A DNA stretch of 64,000 nucleotides, taken from Gautieria morchelliformis. Taxonomy: Eukaryota; Basidiomycota; Agaricomycetes; Gomphales; Gomphaceae. The notes under the pieces are model-generated. The model searched no databases, was not told the origin of the DNA, and saw nothing but the letters and a program-made list of their open reading frames with translations. The DNA lies in assembly GCA_015179125.1 (NCBI GenBank), contig WHVA01000157.1, forward strand, positions 62,001 through 126,000, given 5' to 3'. Shown here one piece after another: positions 1 to 9,242 of the stretch. Positions within the stretch are counted from its first letter, which is position 1. Each line of letters starts with the position of its first letter. The translations under genes were made by a program, and so were the position numbers.

Positions 1-336
1 TGCTACCCGCCACTGAAGGGCGGGGTCGTTGACAGTGTGCAACGATGACGTCGCCTGGTAAGCGCTAATCGCACTTTCCTTCGCAATGGCTAGCCCATTG
101 ACGGTGTGGGGGGAGCTGCGCTTTTTCTTGTGCTTTTTCTTTAGCTGCTCTGCCAGCCTCTGTGCCCGTTCGGGGTCGTACATCTTCCAGACGGATGAGT
201 CGGACTCCCATCCATCTGGGACGCCGTACGCAGAGTCGGAAGGCGGGCTCTGCCCTTCCGTCGTTGTCGTTGTCAGGGTCGGCACCGACAATCGGGACGC
301 TAGTCCCGATGTTGTGCGCGCCGGCAGAGGTACCAT
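1..336 (-). CDS. Partial unrecognised ORF running off the left edge
   Basis: Reading leftwards from an ATG at 334-336, the frame stays open for 112 codons to the window edge, and it is also open upstream of that ATG to a TGA near 452. The product has a Ser/Thr/Pro-rich start, then a charged stretch with the motif VWKMYDPERAQRLAEQLKKK followed by a lysine/arginine cluster. I do not recognise the family. It lies on the same strand as the old Gypsy remnant further right, so it could be a continuation of that element's 3' coding region or a separate gene. Long GC-rich open reading supports coding; function is unknown. Confidence 0.45.
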   Translation of the reverse strand, partial: MVPLPARTTSGLASRLSVPTLTTTTTEGQSPPSDSAYGVPDGWESDSSVWKMYDPERAQRLAEQLKKKHKKKRSSPHTVNGLAIAKESAISAYQATSSLHTVNDPALQWRVA

Positions 337-890
337 TGTGCGAAGTGATGATGGCCCGGCCACTGGGTCCGTGGCCGGGTCATTTCGCGGCCTTTTTGAG
401 GCAACGTGGGCCAGGGTAACTGTAGGGGAATGGCTGTTCAACCAGCCAAGGAAGGCTGCTCAACCAGCCCTAGTCTTTTCCTTTTGGCTTGACAACATGT
501 AAAAACACATTTGAAGAATTAACAGTACCTGTATGCTGTTAATATAACTGGGGAAAGGCTTTTCAAACATCCTCTAGTTATCTTATATTTTTCCTTATTT
601 TTCCAAAGTCTCCATGGCTCAAACTACCATTTTTCTGTCATTACAGAGTTGTGGATCCTCTAGCACCCACAACTCTGTTCCGGGCGCTCTATTTCAAACT
701 CCGCCGGGCACCTTGGCGGTGGCCGCATTTTCGGACTTATGGTCACCCAAGCACCCACAAGTCCGGCAGGATGGCTCCCTCAGTATTTCCAGCTGAGTCC
801 CAAACAGTTGCTATATGCAGCCATAGCAACTGTGCAGCCTGTTTGGCTTCACCAAACAATGGGGATCATGGTCAGTCATGACAACTAGGC
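337..890. other. No supported gene
   Basis: Short overlapping ORFs only. The sequence changes from GC-rich (left) to AT-richer after about 480. I see no convincing exon, RNA gene or repeat boundary here. Confidence 0.4.
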
Positions 891-1453
891 TGTACCAGGC
901 TATGCTCAGCTGTGCTAAGCAGTGCTCTTAGTAATTATGGCTACAGAGCCCTAATTGGCTCAGAACTGCTTACTCAGCTTCTGAGTGCCAAATACATGGT
1001 TATCTGGAGATACAGCCTCAATGACTCAACCAATCCAGGCACAACTTGGTGAGTCAGGAGTACATGACTCAGCCAAGCTGTGCTATGGCACATGACCCTT
1101 TTCAGTGAGTCATTCCTGACAAATCAAGCTCTGATTGGTAGGAAGCATGGTAGAGTCCCCTGGAAACAGCCAGTTTCTTCCAACCCTTTCTTCCATCTTC
1201 CACAAGCTTCTTCCCCCATTCCATTAATAGATAGAAGGTTCTACCTGCTTACTAAGCTCTTGTACATTACAATATAAAAGGAGGCCCTTTGCCTGCCCTT
1301 TGAGCAATCAATCTACCCATCTTCTATCCTACACAGCTTGTGTGACTTGCACATCTTACCTAAGTTCCTAACCTGAACTAGAATACTACTCTTGCTTAGA
1401 GTAACTATTCTTAGTTAAGTAGTTGCTTTACTGCTTAGCCACTTAGCCTAACA
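891..1453 (+). repeat. Possible solo LTR (weak)
   Basis: The stretch looks like a fungal LTR. It starts TGTACC, has a TATA-like AATATAAAAGG near 1,271-1,281 followed by a pyrimidine-rich leader, and ends in CTAACA. I could not find a second copy or matching 5-bp target duplications, so both ends are guesses. The DNA up to about 1,875 is equally AT-rich and may belong to the same insertion, which would separate the minus-strand coding at 1-450 from that at 1,900-2,500. Confidence 0.25.
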
Positions 1454-1875
1454 CGCTGGGTGAAACTCTACAGAGTGAGGTTGGCAATCGATTTTCTTGT
1501 CAATTAGCACTCCAATACCCGAGACGAGCTGTTCAGTTGATTTTCCTGTTCAGTGACTTTCACAAGTCATGTCAAGTTGTGTGCGAAAGCCACTTCACAT
1601 TACTCTCTCATTATTGCAGTGCATTGACATTGGTCGACCCAATCCACTTACAAACTCTCCTGCGGAGCCTATTCCCTCTTTATTAAAAGGAATACTCTTG
1701 GACCCCGATAGTGTCCTTGAACCTACACACTCTTTTAGTTTATTGTTCAGTGCAGCTAAGAAATGCATTGCCTTCTATCTGTAATAACTTGGACTAGTTA
1801 TTACACAGATTGCAACCAAGGTATAAATATTAAATTATTTCCAGAGTTGTGCTGCTGCATTGAATTGGTATTCTA
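1454..1875. other. Unassigned AT-rich stretch
   Basis: Lies between the possible LTR and the minus-strand Gypsy remnant. Only short ORFs are present, and I see no motif that identifies it. It may be leader or internal sequence of whatever inserted here. Confidence 0.3.
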
Positions 1876-2520
1876 CTAGTCGTGTAAACGACATGTTCTG
1901 ATAGACAGAGGTGTTAGCAATAACACCAAATTCTTGAAGGGTTCCAAAACAGTAACCTGGAGCTGGGCTGAGCTCAGCTGTTGCTCCAGTTCGATCCTGG
2001 CGCGCTCGGTTATGAGCGCGTCGTCGCGGTCCTCGACCATGTGTTCCAGCTCCTTGACCTCTTTTTTAAGGTCGTGGATGTCCCGGAGGGGCTCTTCTCG
2101 CGCGTCACGCGCGATGCCCCTTGGGAGCCATCCCCAAGCTGCATCAATGGCGTCGCCGATGTCTTCATCCCGCAGTTTGACCTTGCGGGTGCCGGTCGCA
2201 GCCCTAAGGTGCGTGGCGTAGTCCGCGCACGTTGCGCAATCGTCCGGGTGGACGATGGCGAGGGCATCCTCCCATCCCACGATCATCCAGTGCTCCTGGT
2301 CTATTGGAGCACGGAGAATGTCTGCGGCCCCCTGTCTCGGGGCCGTTGTTCGTGTTGTGGACGTTGACGGATCAACGTCCATCCCATCTTTAGGGGGCAT
2401 CATCTTCGTGGGGATGATGGTGGTTAGCTTCCAAGAAGCGATGCGCCCTCGGAAACATCCGAGGTGAAAATTTAACCGTGCTGTGGCCGGCGCGTCACGT
2501 GGTCTGCACGTGACAGACAC
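1876..2520 (-). CDS. Coiled-coil ORF downstream of old Gypsy pol
   Basis: A 214-codon frame on the strand of the old Gypsy element, just beyond its chromodomain. The middle contains an aspartate-rich segment (MDVDPSTSTT), then a tryptophan-containing region with HPDDCATCADY, then a heptad-like coiled coil (KKEVKELEHMVEDRDDALI). I do not recognise the family. The last 20 or so codons probably read into inserted DNA. Because it overlaps the end of the chromodomain frame, it could be a third ORF of the element or the start of a neighbouring gene. Its true start is uncertain, and an internal ATG at MMPPKDG is more natural than the first in-frame start. Confidence 0.4.
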   Translation of the reverse strand: MSVTCRPRDAPATARLNFHLGCFRGRIASWKLTTIIPTKMMPPKDGMDVDPSTSTTRTTAPRQGAADILRAPIDQEHWMIVGWEDALAIVHPDDCATCADYATHLRAATGTRKVKLRDEDIGDAIDAAWGWLPRGIARDAREEPLRDIHDLKKEVKELEHMVEDRDDALITERARIELEQQLSSAQLQVTVLEPFKNLVLLLTPLSIRTCRLHD

Positions 2521-2768
2521 GTATAGCGACGTCTGGGGAGGTCGCGTGGCTTGCCCACCCCCCGAAGCTCTAGATAGCTATCTAGGGCTTCAAGGTCCTT
2601 GCAGGACGACATGGGTTCCCATGTCACGTCGCCTAGGTTCCAACGGACCTGGAACTCCAGGTCCGTCGAGTTTATCCATCGATGTGCGATAATCTTGTCG
2701 ACGAGCCACTCCTCGTCATCATTTGCTCCGAAGTCATAAAATGACTTGGCCTCACGACAAGGGAACAA
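2472..2768 (-). pseudogene. Chromodomain of old Gypsy pol
   Basis: The frame gives EEWLVDKIIAHRW, then LEFQVRWNLGDVTWEPMSS and LDSYLELRG. This is the normal order of a chromodomain: beta strand, VxW-type core, then the C-terminal helix. Chromodomains of this kind close the integrase of chromoviruses and are thought to direct insertion to particular chromatin. A stop separates it from the integrase C-terminus at about 2,786, so the fusion is broken. Confidence 0.75.
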
Positions 2769-2789
2769 TTCGTCGTTGTTAGCCTCATA

Positions 2790-3130
2790 TCACTGTACGA
2801 GGCTGGAATGGAAGACCGGTGAAATGCGACGGCTTTTCAGTTCGTCGGGAAGATCGAGGGTCACCGTCAAGGCGTCGTTGTGAGCCTCGACGACGCGGTA
2901 CGGTCCGATGTACCGCGGGACTAGTTTTCTGGCTCTTCCTTTCGGGAGAGTTAGGTTTTGTGTCGAAAGGTAGACGCGGTCATTGACCGCATACCTGTCG
3001 CTCACCATATGTTTCTTATTTGCGTGAAATGTTTGCGTCACTCAATGCTCTATGATTGCATCGTGTGCCGCCATCAGGTTCCATTTTGCCTGACATGCAA
3101 ACCGGGCTACTCCCTTGAACAGGGTGTCCA
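2790..3130 (-). pseudogene. Integrase C-terminus of old Gypsy pol
   Basis: Contains the GPY/F-type module of Ty3/Gypsy integrases: DRVYLSTQNL, then KLVPRYIGPYRVVEAHNDAL and RRISPVFHSSLV. A stop lies upstream near 3,041. The frame then continues to 3,130, where the younger LTR element interrupts it, and the catalytic core resumes at 9,656. This is the C-terminal, non-catalytic part of the integrase. Confidence 0.8.
3126..3130. repeat. Target-site duplication GTCCA, left copy
   Basis: GTCCA precedes the 5' LTR at 3,131 and is repeated at 9,656-9,660 directly after the 3' LTR. This is a 5-bp duplication as expected for a Ty3/Gypsy integrase. Confidence 0.95.
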
Positions 3131-3452
3131 TGTCAGGGTTCACGCGTTTCCTTCCACAAGTTTCTATTTCCTTCCATGAGTTTCTGTCACTTTCCGTCAC
3201 ATGTCACTTTCTGTCACATGTCACATTCCGTCACATTCCGTAACCTTCTACAAGTTTCCATCTCCCCTATTATGTAAGCCTTGCCAGCGCTATAAGACTG
3301 TAGCCCGTGTGGTGGCATTTCCTCAGCTTGATCTCTGAGGATACCCACTACACAGGCAAGTCCCCATGTATCTATCGTTGGTAGAGTTATAAACTGAGCT
3401 TATCTCCTTGAGTATCTTTGGTTGTGGCTTCGTCATTAGTGTTGCCCTCACA
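3131..3452 (+). repeat. 5' LTR of young Gypsy element
   Basis: Begins TGTCAGGG and ends CCTCACA, matching the 3' LTR at 9,243-9,655. It has a TATAAG box at 3,291-3,296. It is 91 bp shorter than the 3' LTR. It carries fewer copies of the 17-bp unit built on ATGTCACTTTCTGTCAC, and it lacks about 45 bp after AAACTGAG near 3,398 that the 3' LTR has. Confidence 0.92.
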
Positions 3453-3512
3453 GAAGATCAAGCTCATAGGACAACCCCACACACTTTTCTTAACCAGCCT
3501 TCATCTCAGCCT

Positions 3513-4619
3513 ATGGCAGACCAACTCCCAGACGCATACTGGGACGCCCTGGGTGATCATGGGCCATTCCTTCGAGGCCTCCTTTCCAGCCAAGCACAGC
3601 AGTTGCAGCAACTTCAACTGCAGAATCAGGAACTGCACAATCAGATTGCTAACGTTCACGACCACTTAGCCAATGCTGCCACCAACGCTGCTGTTGCTGC
3701 TGCTCAAGCCCTTGCGCCCTCGGTACCTCACAGTGTCCCTCCATCTACTCGCTCTATCAAAGCAGCAGAACCGGAGAAGTTCAATGGAGACCGTGCAGAG
3801 ACTGAAGGGTTTATCAGGTCTATCAAGTTGTCTATCGCTGTCCAGCCAGCATCCTTCCCAGATGAACGCACAAAGATCCTATACGCTCTTTCCTTCATGA
3901 TGGGAGGCTCTGCGGAGATATGGGCACACAACGAGACACAGGCTGTCATTGATGGCACCTCCTCTATCTCCACTCTGGAGGGGTTTATTAAACGTGTGGA
4001 GGAGGCCTTTGGTGACCCAGATCGTGCCAGAACGGCTCGCACTAAGCTGCATGACCTTAGGATGGCGTCAGGAATGTCGGCAGATGAATACACGGCTCAA
4101 TTTGAGATCCTGGCAGGCAGGACAGGCTTTAATGATGAGGCACTCGAGGATGCCTATGCTCGTGGCCTTCCAGCAGGTATCCTTGACAAGATCCACGCCC
4201 AGCCCTTTCTTCCATCCAACCTCAAAGCCTGGAAGGAAGCAGCCTGTCAGATTGACCGCAATCATCGCCGTCTGTTAGAGGTCAGGAAGGCACAGACACC
4301 TCATGTCCCTAATTGCCCTCCTCCTGCCCGACCACTCCACACTCCTGCTATGGCTCCTGTTGCCACAGCATCACCCATTAACGCGACACCTATGGACATT
4401 GACTCATCCCGCCGCCGCACCGAAACACGAACCTGCTACAACTGTAAGAGACCTGGTCACATTTCACCAGACTGTCCTGAACCTCGCAAGCCACGAATCC
4501 GTGCAAACCTCACAGAGGCAGACATTGCAGCAATTGTCTCTAAATCTGTAGCAGCGGTGATAGAGGAACGCAAAGAGAAGGTGGAAGCCCCTGTCCAAGA
4601 GGAAGGAAAGGGTTTTTAG
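3513..4619 (+). CDS. gag: Gag polyprotein of young Gypsy element
   Basis: 368 codons from the ATG at 3,513; the frame is also open upstream into the LTR, but this is the first natural start. The N-terminal third has a Gln/Leu-rich coiled coil. The middle (about residues 70-260) matches the retrotransposon Gag core with its usual tryptophan and EFI/FGD-like segments (RVEEAFGDPD). A CCHC zinc knuckle, CYNCKRPGHISPDC, lies at about residues 308-321, followed by a charged tail. Gag builds the virus-like particle and binds element RNA. The stop at 4,617-4,619 follows directly on a GGGTTTT run that could allow a -1 shift into pol. Confidence 0.92.
   Translation: MADQLPDAYWDALGDHGPFLRGLLSSQAQQLQQLQLQNQELHNQIANVHDHLANAATNAAVAAAQALAPSVPHSVPPSTRSIKAAEPEKFNGDRAETEGFIRSIKLSIAVQPASFPDERTKILYALSFMMGGSAEIWAHNETQAVIDGTSSISTLEGFIKRVEEAFGDPDRARTARTKLHDLRMASGMSADEYTAQFEILAGRTGFNDEALEDAYARGLPAGILDKIHAQPFLPSNLKAWKEAACQIDRNHRRLLEVRKAQTPHVPNCPPPARPLHTPAMAPVATASPINATPMDIDSSRRRTETRTCYNCKRPGHISPDCPEPRKPRIRANLTEADIAAIVSKSVAAVIEERKEKVEAPVQEEGKGF
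4610..4616 (+). promoter_or_regulatory. Candidate -1 ribosomal frameshift site
   Basis: GGGTTTT is read as G-GGT-TTT in the gag frame, immediately before the gag TAG. Slipping back one base enters the pol frame, which is open through this point. A short inverted repeat (AGCGG at 4,627-4,631 and CCGCT at 4,645-4,649) lies about 10 bases downstream. The motif fits the X-XXY-YYZ rule; use in vivo is inferred. Confidence 0.5.
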
Positions 4620-4630
4620 GCCAGTCAGCG

Positions 4631-7600
4631 GTGAAAGACATGCCCCGCTCGACGAATCGGTTTTCAGTTCTCGAAACATGTACAATAGGGATCACAGGCG
4701 ATATGATGCATCCTTCTCCTATCCCTGATCGAACTGAAACCAAACCAGCCATGCCAAAAACCCAACCCATCGCTCCAGTTGCTAATGCAAACCTTCCAGT
4801 CCCTCTATATGTCCGTACTGCTGACCTCCGCCGATGCACCAAAGTACCTCTCAAAGTCCACTCCGTTGACACAGGGCATCCACTTGCAATTGACTCCCTC
4901 CTTGACAGTGGTGCTACAGGGATGTTCATCGATGTGGAGTTTGTGAGGGAACACAGGCTTCGGACCCGCCCCCTACCCCGTGCCATCCCCGTCTACAATA
5001 TTGATGGTACCCCAAATGAGGCTGGCTCAATCAAGGAAGAAGTCGACCTCATTTGCACCTTTGGGGATCATACGGAACGTGCCACATTCTCTGTCACGAG
5101 CCTTGGACGACTTGCCATCATTCTTGGTCACACATGGCTTGTTGAACACAACCCAGAAGTTGACTGGCGTATAGGAGATGTGAAGATGACACGCTGTCCC
5201 AAGTCATGTGGGGGCAGACCTGTTGTCAGAGGGCCCACAGTCGAAACTGTTCCAGAAGAGAGTGTAAATCAAGAGGAGGTTCCCATACAGCACACCCACT
5301 CCCTACTTGAGGAAGGAGACAGGACCTTTGTCATCTTTGTGAATGAGAGTCCTGAAATGATTGGCGCAGGCTGGACTGTCTCCCAACAGCTTGCTGAACG
5401 GGCCAGCAAGTCTGCACCAGTCAGATCCTTCGAGGACCTTGTCCCTAAACCATACCAGGAGTTCAAGGATGTGTTTTCTAAGGAGTCATTTGACCAACTG
5501 CCTCCTCAAAAGCCCTGGGACCATGCAATTGAGCTCACTCCAGGTGCACAACCCTTCAGCACAAAGGTTTACCCAATGTCACCGGTTGAGCAAAGGGAAC
5601 TGGATAACTTCCTTGAGGAGAACCTGAAGAGCCATCGTATCCGTCCCTCCAAGTCACCTATGGCATCTCCAGTCTTCTTTGTGAAGAAAAAGGACGGCAG
5701 TCTTAGATTTGTGCAAGACTACCGGAAGCTCAATGATATAACAATCAAGAATGCCTATCCTTTGCCCCTTGTTCCAGACATCATGAATAAGATTGCTGCT
5801 GGAAGGGCTAAATACTTCACAAAGCTTGACATTCGCTGGGGATATAATAATGTACGCATAAAAGAGGGAGATGAGTGGAAGGCAGCCTTTCGGACAAATA
5901 GGGGCCTGTATGAACCTCTAGTCATGTTCTTTGGACTCACGAACAGCCCAGCAACCTTCCAGACGATGATGAATGACATCTTCAAGAGTCTCATCGATGA
6001 AGGGGTTGTGGTGGTGTTCATGGACGACATTCTCATCTTCACAGAGTCGCTTGAAGAACATCGTAGGATTGTACGACGTGTCCTTGAAATCCTCCGGGCC
6101 AACAACCTGTACCTCAAACCTGAAAAATGCCTATTTGAGCAACTAGAGGTGGAGTATCTCGGCCTCATCCTCTCTCAAGGACAGGTTGCCATGGACCCAG
6201 TCAAGGTTGCAGGGGTGCGGGACTGGCCAATACCACGTAACGTCACTGAAGTCAAATCATTCCTTGGTTTCATCAACTTCTACCGTAGATTTGTGGAAGA
6301 CTTCTCACACATTGCAAAGCCCCTCAACCAGTTGACAAAACAGGATGCCCAATGGTCTTGGGATCCAAATGGCCCAGAGCAAGCGTCCTTTGACAAGCTC
6401 AAACTCCTCATCACCTCAACACCGATCCTTGTCCTCCCTGATCAAGACAAACATTTCCGTCTTGAAACAGATGCCTCAGCCTATGCCACAGGAGCAGTAC
6501 TGTCCCAGCTATGTGATGATGGCAAATGGCGGCCTGTGGGGTTTGTCTCCAAAAGCCTCAATGACGCTGAACGCAACTATGCCATCCATGACAAGGAGCT
6601 TCTTTCTGTGATTTGGGGATTAGAGGAATGGCGCCACATCTTAGAGGGAACGAAGCACAAGATTGAGATTCTCAATGACCATCAGAATCTCACCTACTTC
6701 CGCACTGCACAAAACCTGAACCGTCGTCAAGCACGCTGGTCACTCTACCTCTCTCGCTTTGATTTTGAGCTGATCCATCGTCCTGGTCGTCATTCAGCCA
6801 AGCCTGATGCACTCTCACGACGCGTGGATCATAAGCGGGGGGAGGAAGACAACCAAAATCAAGTCTTACTTACCCCTGACTTGTTCCACATCAAGGCGAA
6901 TCCCCCAGAGGCTGGTGCGCAGTTAGTCCCAGGTGAAGGTGATGCTTTCCTCAATCGAGTAAGGAACTGTGTAGACCGGGATGAAAAGGTTGTCAAGGCT
7001 CTCAAAGAACTGGGCTCCTCTGGCAATTTACGAGGAGAAGAGTGGTCTGAACAGGATGGGCTTGTCCTCTATCACAACAAAGTGTACGTGCCGCTTGATG
7101 CAAAACTACGACATGACATAGTGAAAGCGCACCATGACATGCCTCTCACTGGTCACCCTGGTCGCTGGAGAACCACTGAACTAGTTGCTCGGAGTTACTG
7201 GTGGCCTGGGATGGGACGTTACATTGCAAAATACGTGAAGGCCTGTGACCTGTGCAACCGGACAAAAACCTTCCCTGCTTCTCCCATTGGCAAGCTTCTA
7301 CCAAACCGTATCCCAGACCGTAGATGGCAGGTTATGTCTGTTGACTTGATTGTAGAACTGCCTACCAGTCATGGCTATGATGCTCTCCTTGTTGTTGTCG
7401 ATCGCCTCTCAAAGCGTGCACATGTCATTCCCACCACTTCAGATGTAACTTCAGTGGGAGTTGCCCGACTCTTCCGTGATCATGTTTGGAAACTTCATGG
7501 GCTCCCTGAAGAAATCATCAGTGATCGAGGCACACAGTTCATCTCCCAGTTCATGCGTGAACTGAACAAACTTCTTGGTGTCAAAGTCGCCGCCTCTACT

Positions 7601-8239
7601 GCTTATCACCCCCAAACTGATGGACAGACTGAAAGGGTTAATCAGGAGATTGAGCAATACCTTCGACTATTCATCAACCAGCGTCAGGATGATTGGTTCG
7701 AATGGATATCCTTGGCCGAGTTTGCCTATAACAACCGAATCCATGCCTCAACCCAGACTACACCCTTCATGTTGGACAGTGGCCAACATCCAAGGCTGGG
7801 ACTGGAACCAGTCCGGGAAACTCGACTCGAGGCCCTGGATGAGTTCACAACGCGGATGGAAGCGGCCACGAGAGAAGCTCGTTCAGCCCTGTCCAAGGCA
7901 GCAGAGGACATGGCACGCTTCTATGACGTGCACCATAAAGCAGCCCCAGTTTATAAGCTTGGTGACAAGGTCTGGCTCAATGCACAAAACATCACAACCA
8001 CTCGCCCAATGAAGAAGCTAGACCACAAGTGGCTAGGTCCCTACACGGTTAATAAGGTGGTCTCACGAAATGCCTATGGTCTAAATCTTCCTGCATCCTT
8101 TGGTCGCACACATCCAGTGTTCTCTGTCGTCCTGCTTCGGCCATATGAAGATGACCCAATTCTTGAACGTCATGCCCCTCCACCCCCCCCCCTGTCATAC
8201 GGGATGGAGCCGAAGAATATGAAGTTGAAAGGATTCTAG
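4631..8239 (+). CDS. pol: Pol polyprotein: protease, RT, RNase H, integrase
   Basis: About 1,200 codons in the -1 frame relative to gag. Order, with residues counted from 4,631: aspartic protease with DSGATG at 92-97; reverse transcriptase with YPLPLVPDI and the catalytic FMDDILIF near 463; RNase H with LETDASAYATG near 611; and integrase. The integrase has an HHCC zinc region (about 835-877), catalytic Asp in VDLIVELP, Asp in SDRGTQF and Glu in TERVNQEIEQYL (about 905-1,005), and a GPY/F module (KWLGPYTV) near 1,135. All catalytic residues are present, so this could be an active enzyme. There is no strong start of its own; expression as a Gag-Pol fusion by frameshift is likely. The frame ends early at 8,239 because of the C run at 8,183-8,192. 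Confidence 0.93.
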   Translation: MKDMPRSTNRFSVLETCTIGITGDMMHPSPIPDRTETKPAMPKTQPIAPVANANLPVPLYVRTADLRRCTKVPLKVHSVDTGHPLAIDSLLDSGATGMFIDVEFVREHRLRTRPLPRAIPVYNIDGTPNEAGSIKEEVDLICTFGDHTERATFSVTSLGRLAIILGHTWLVEHNPEVDWRIGDVKMTRCPKSCGGRPVVRGPTVETVPEESVNQEEVPIQHTHSLLEEGDRTFVIFVNESPEMIGAGWTVSQQLAERASKSAPVRSFEDLVPKPYQEFKDVFSKESFDQLPPQKPWDHAIELTPGAQPFSTKVYPMSPVEQRELDNFLEENLKSHRIRPSKSPMASPVFFVKKKDGSLRFVQDYRKLNDITIKNAYPLPLVPDIMNKIAAGRAKYFTKLDIRWGYNNVRIKEGDEWKAAFRTNRGLYEPLVMFFGLTNSPATFQTMMNDIFKSLIDEGVVVVFMDDILIFTESLEEHRRIVRRVLEILRANNLYLKPEKCLFEQLEVEYLGLILSQGQVAMDPVKVAGVRDWPIPRNVTEVKSFLGFINFYRRFVEDFSHIAKPLNQLTKQDAQWSWDPNGPEQASFDKLKLLITSTPILVLPDQDKHFRLETDASAYATGAVLSQLCDDGKWRPVGFVSKSLNDAERNYAIHDKELLSVIWGLEEWRHILEGTKHKIEILNDHQNLTYFRTAQNLNRRQARWSLYLSRFDFELIHRPGRHSAKPDALSRRVDHKRGEEDNQNQVLLTPDLFHIKANPPEAGAQLVPGEGDAFLNRVRNCVDRDEKVVKALKELGSSGNLRGEEWSEQDGLVLYHNKVYVPLDAKLRHDIVKAHHDMPLTGHPGRWRTTELVARSYWWPGMGRYIAKYVKACDLCNRTKTFPASPIGKLLPNRIPDRRWQVMSVDLIVELPTSHGYDALLVVVDRLSKRAHVIPTTSDVTSVGVARLFRDHVWKLHGLPEEIISDRGTQFISQFMRELNKLLGVKVAASTAYHPQTDGQTERVNQEIEQYLRLFINQRQDDWFEWISLAEFAYNNRIHASTQTTPFMLDSGQHPRLGLEPVRETRLEALDEFTTRMEAATREARSALSKAAEDMARFYDVHHKAAPVYKLGDKVWLNAQNITTTRPMKKLDHKWLGPYTVNKVVSRNAYGLNLPASFGRTHPVFSVVLLRPYEDDPILERHAPPPPPLSYGMEPKNMKLKGF

Positions 8240-8529
8240 ACAGCAGGATGTTCCGTGGAAGGTTGGAGTATCTCGTGCGCTGGAAGGGCTATGGAGCTGC
8301 CGACGATCTCTGGCTACCAGCAAAAGATGTCTCTGGGGCAAAGCGACTCATTAAGGAATTTCACCGGCAGAACCCAGAGGCACCTCAGCGTATCTCAGCA
8401 GCCACATACATGTCCCTCCCTTTCCAGAGATTTCAGAACTTCACAGAACCTTCCAGGCAAACTCTCTTTGACTGGACAGCAGGCAGGGCTTCTACTCATA
8501 ATGTCAAGGGTCCAGGACCCCAAAGATAA
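8194..8529 (+). CDS. Chromodomain tail of pol, out of frame
   Basis: In the frame one base off from pol, coding continues straight after the 10-C run. It gives EEYEVERILDSRM, then LEYLVRWKGYGAADDLWLPA and a C-terminal helix (AKRLIKEFHRQNPEAP), a textbook chromodomain of about 55 residues. The next in-frame ATG is at 8,248, in the middle of the domain, so independent translation is unlikely. A single-base length change in the homopolymer therefore separates integrase from its targeting domain in this copy, unless it is a sequencing error. Confidence 0.85.
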   Translation, partial: VIRDGAEEYEVERILDSRMFRGRLEYLVRWKGYGAADDLWLPAKDVSGAKRLIKEFHRQNPEAPQRISAATYMSLPFQRFQNFTEPSRQTLFDWTAGRASTHNVKGPGPQR

Positions 8530-8635
8530 GCGATATCGGCCTCCGCCTAACCAATTCATTCCGATAAGCTATATATCCCCTCTCCACCTGTGACCGCTCG
8601 CTTCCACTGCATCGACCCCACCACATCCATCAACC

Positions 8636-9196
8636 ATGTCCTCGCCCGCTATTGAGCTTGTTGCCCTCCCCAGCTTCACCCAAAACCTCTCCGACCTGCC
8701 AAACATGTCACGTGTCGATCCCACCCTCCTGCACTTCTCCGGCTTCTCGTCATCCAGAGCAGCCAGTGAAGCCAAGCTACAAAGGATGCTTGACTGCCGT
8801 GATCTCGACGTCGCATGGTCTTCAAAGTGGTCCGTCAGCTCTGAGGACCTCACACCAGCGAACAGTCAGGCGCCCACTCGCCCTGCACTCGCATTCCTCA
8901 GACCCCGACACAGACGAGAGAACACGTACTACATCGGCGACCCTGTCTTCCTCAACGATGGAACCCCCCGTGTGGAACCCCCTACACTTTCGAAGGCTGG
9001 GTGGGGCGACGTTTCTGTAACATGGCAGGAGAGCGAATACGTCAAGCAAGGTTCCGAGGGCCGCACTTGCCCATGGACCCCAATCCCCCTGAGCTCATCA
9101 TTGACCTGCGTTACCAGGAAGGGAAGGGTCAGGAGAGATGGTGGTCCTGCCTGTGGCATACTTGGAAACGATGTCTCGGTGGATGTTGGGGGCTAG
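8636..9196 (+). CDS. Extra ORF between pol and 3' LTR
   Basis: 186 codons from the ATG at 8,636. A TATATATC box lies about 60 bases upstream, so it may have its own promoter. The product starts MSSPAIELVALPSF, has a Ser-rich first half, then LAFLRPRHRRENTYYIGDPV and a Gly/Arg-rich end. I see no transmembrane segment, zinc motif or known fold. Most Gypsy elements have nothing here, but extra ORFs in this position are known in some fungal and plant elements. It could be captured host sequence or a non-coding stretch that happens to be open, since two other frames are also partly open. Confidence 0.45.
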   Translation: MSSPAIELVALPSFTQNLSDLPNMSRVDPTLLHFSGFSSSRAASEAKLQRMLDCRDLDVAWSSKWSVSSEDLTPANSQAPTRPALAFLRPRHRRENTYYIGDPVFLNDGTPRVEPPTLSKAGWGDVSVTWQESEYVKQGSEGRTCPWTPIPLSSSLTCVTRKGRVRRDGGPACGILGNDVSVDVGG

Positions 9197-9229
9197 GTGG
9201 CAGCTGTGCTTGTCGGGACGACAAGCATT

Positions 9230-9242
9230 GAGAGGGGGGTGA
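9230..9242 (+). promoter_or_regulatory. Polypurine tract
   Basis: GAGAGGGGGGTGA directly abuts the 3' LTR. It is the expected primer site for plus-strand DNA synthesis. Confidence 0.85.

Larger units (their letters stand above)
1876..3130 (-). mobile_element. Old Ty3/Gypsy element, 3' part
   Basis: Minus-strand remnant holding the integrase C-terminus (about 2,790-3,130), a chromodomain (2,472-2,770) and a downstream coiled-coil ORF (1,876-2,520). It continues on the far side of the younger element, at 9,656, because that element inserted here and duplicated GTCCA (3,126-3,130 and 9,656-9,660). Several stops and frame changes show that the copy is dead. The 3' LTR expected at the left is not visible in the window. 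Confidence 0.85.
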
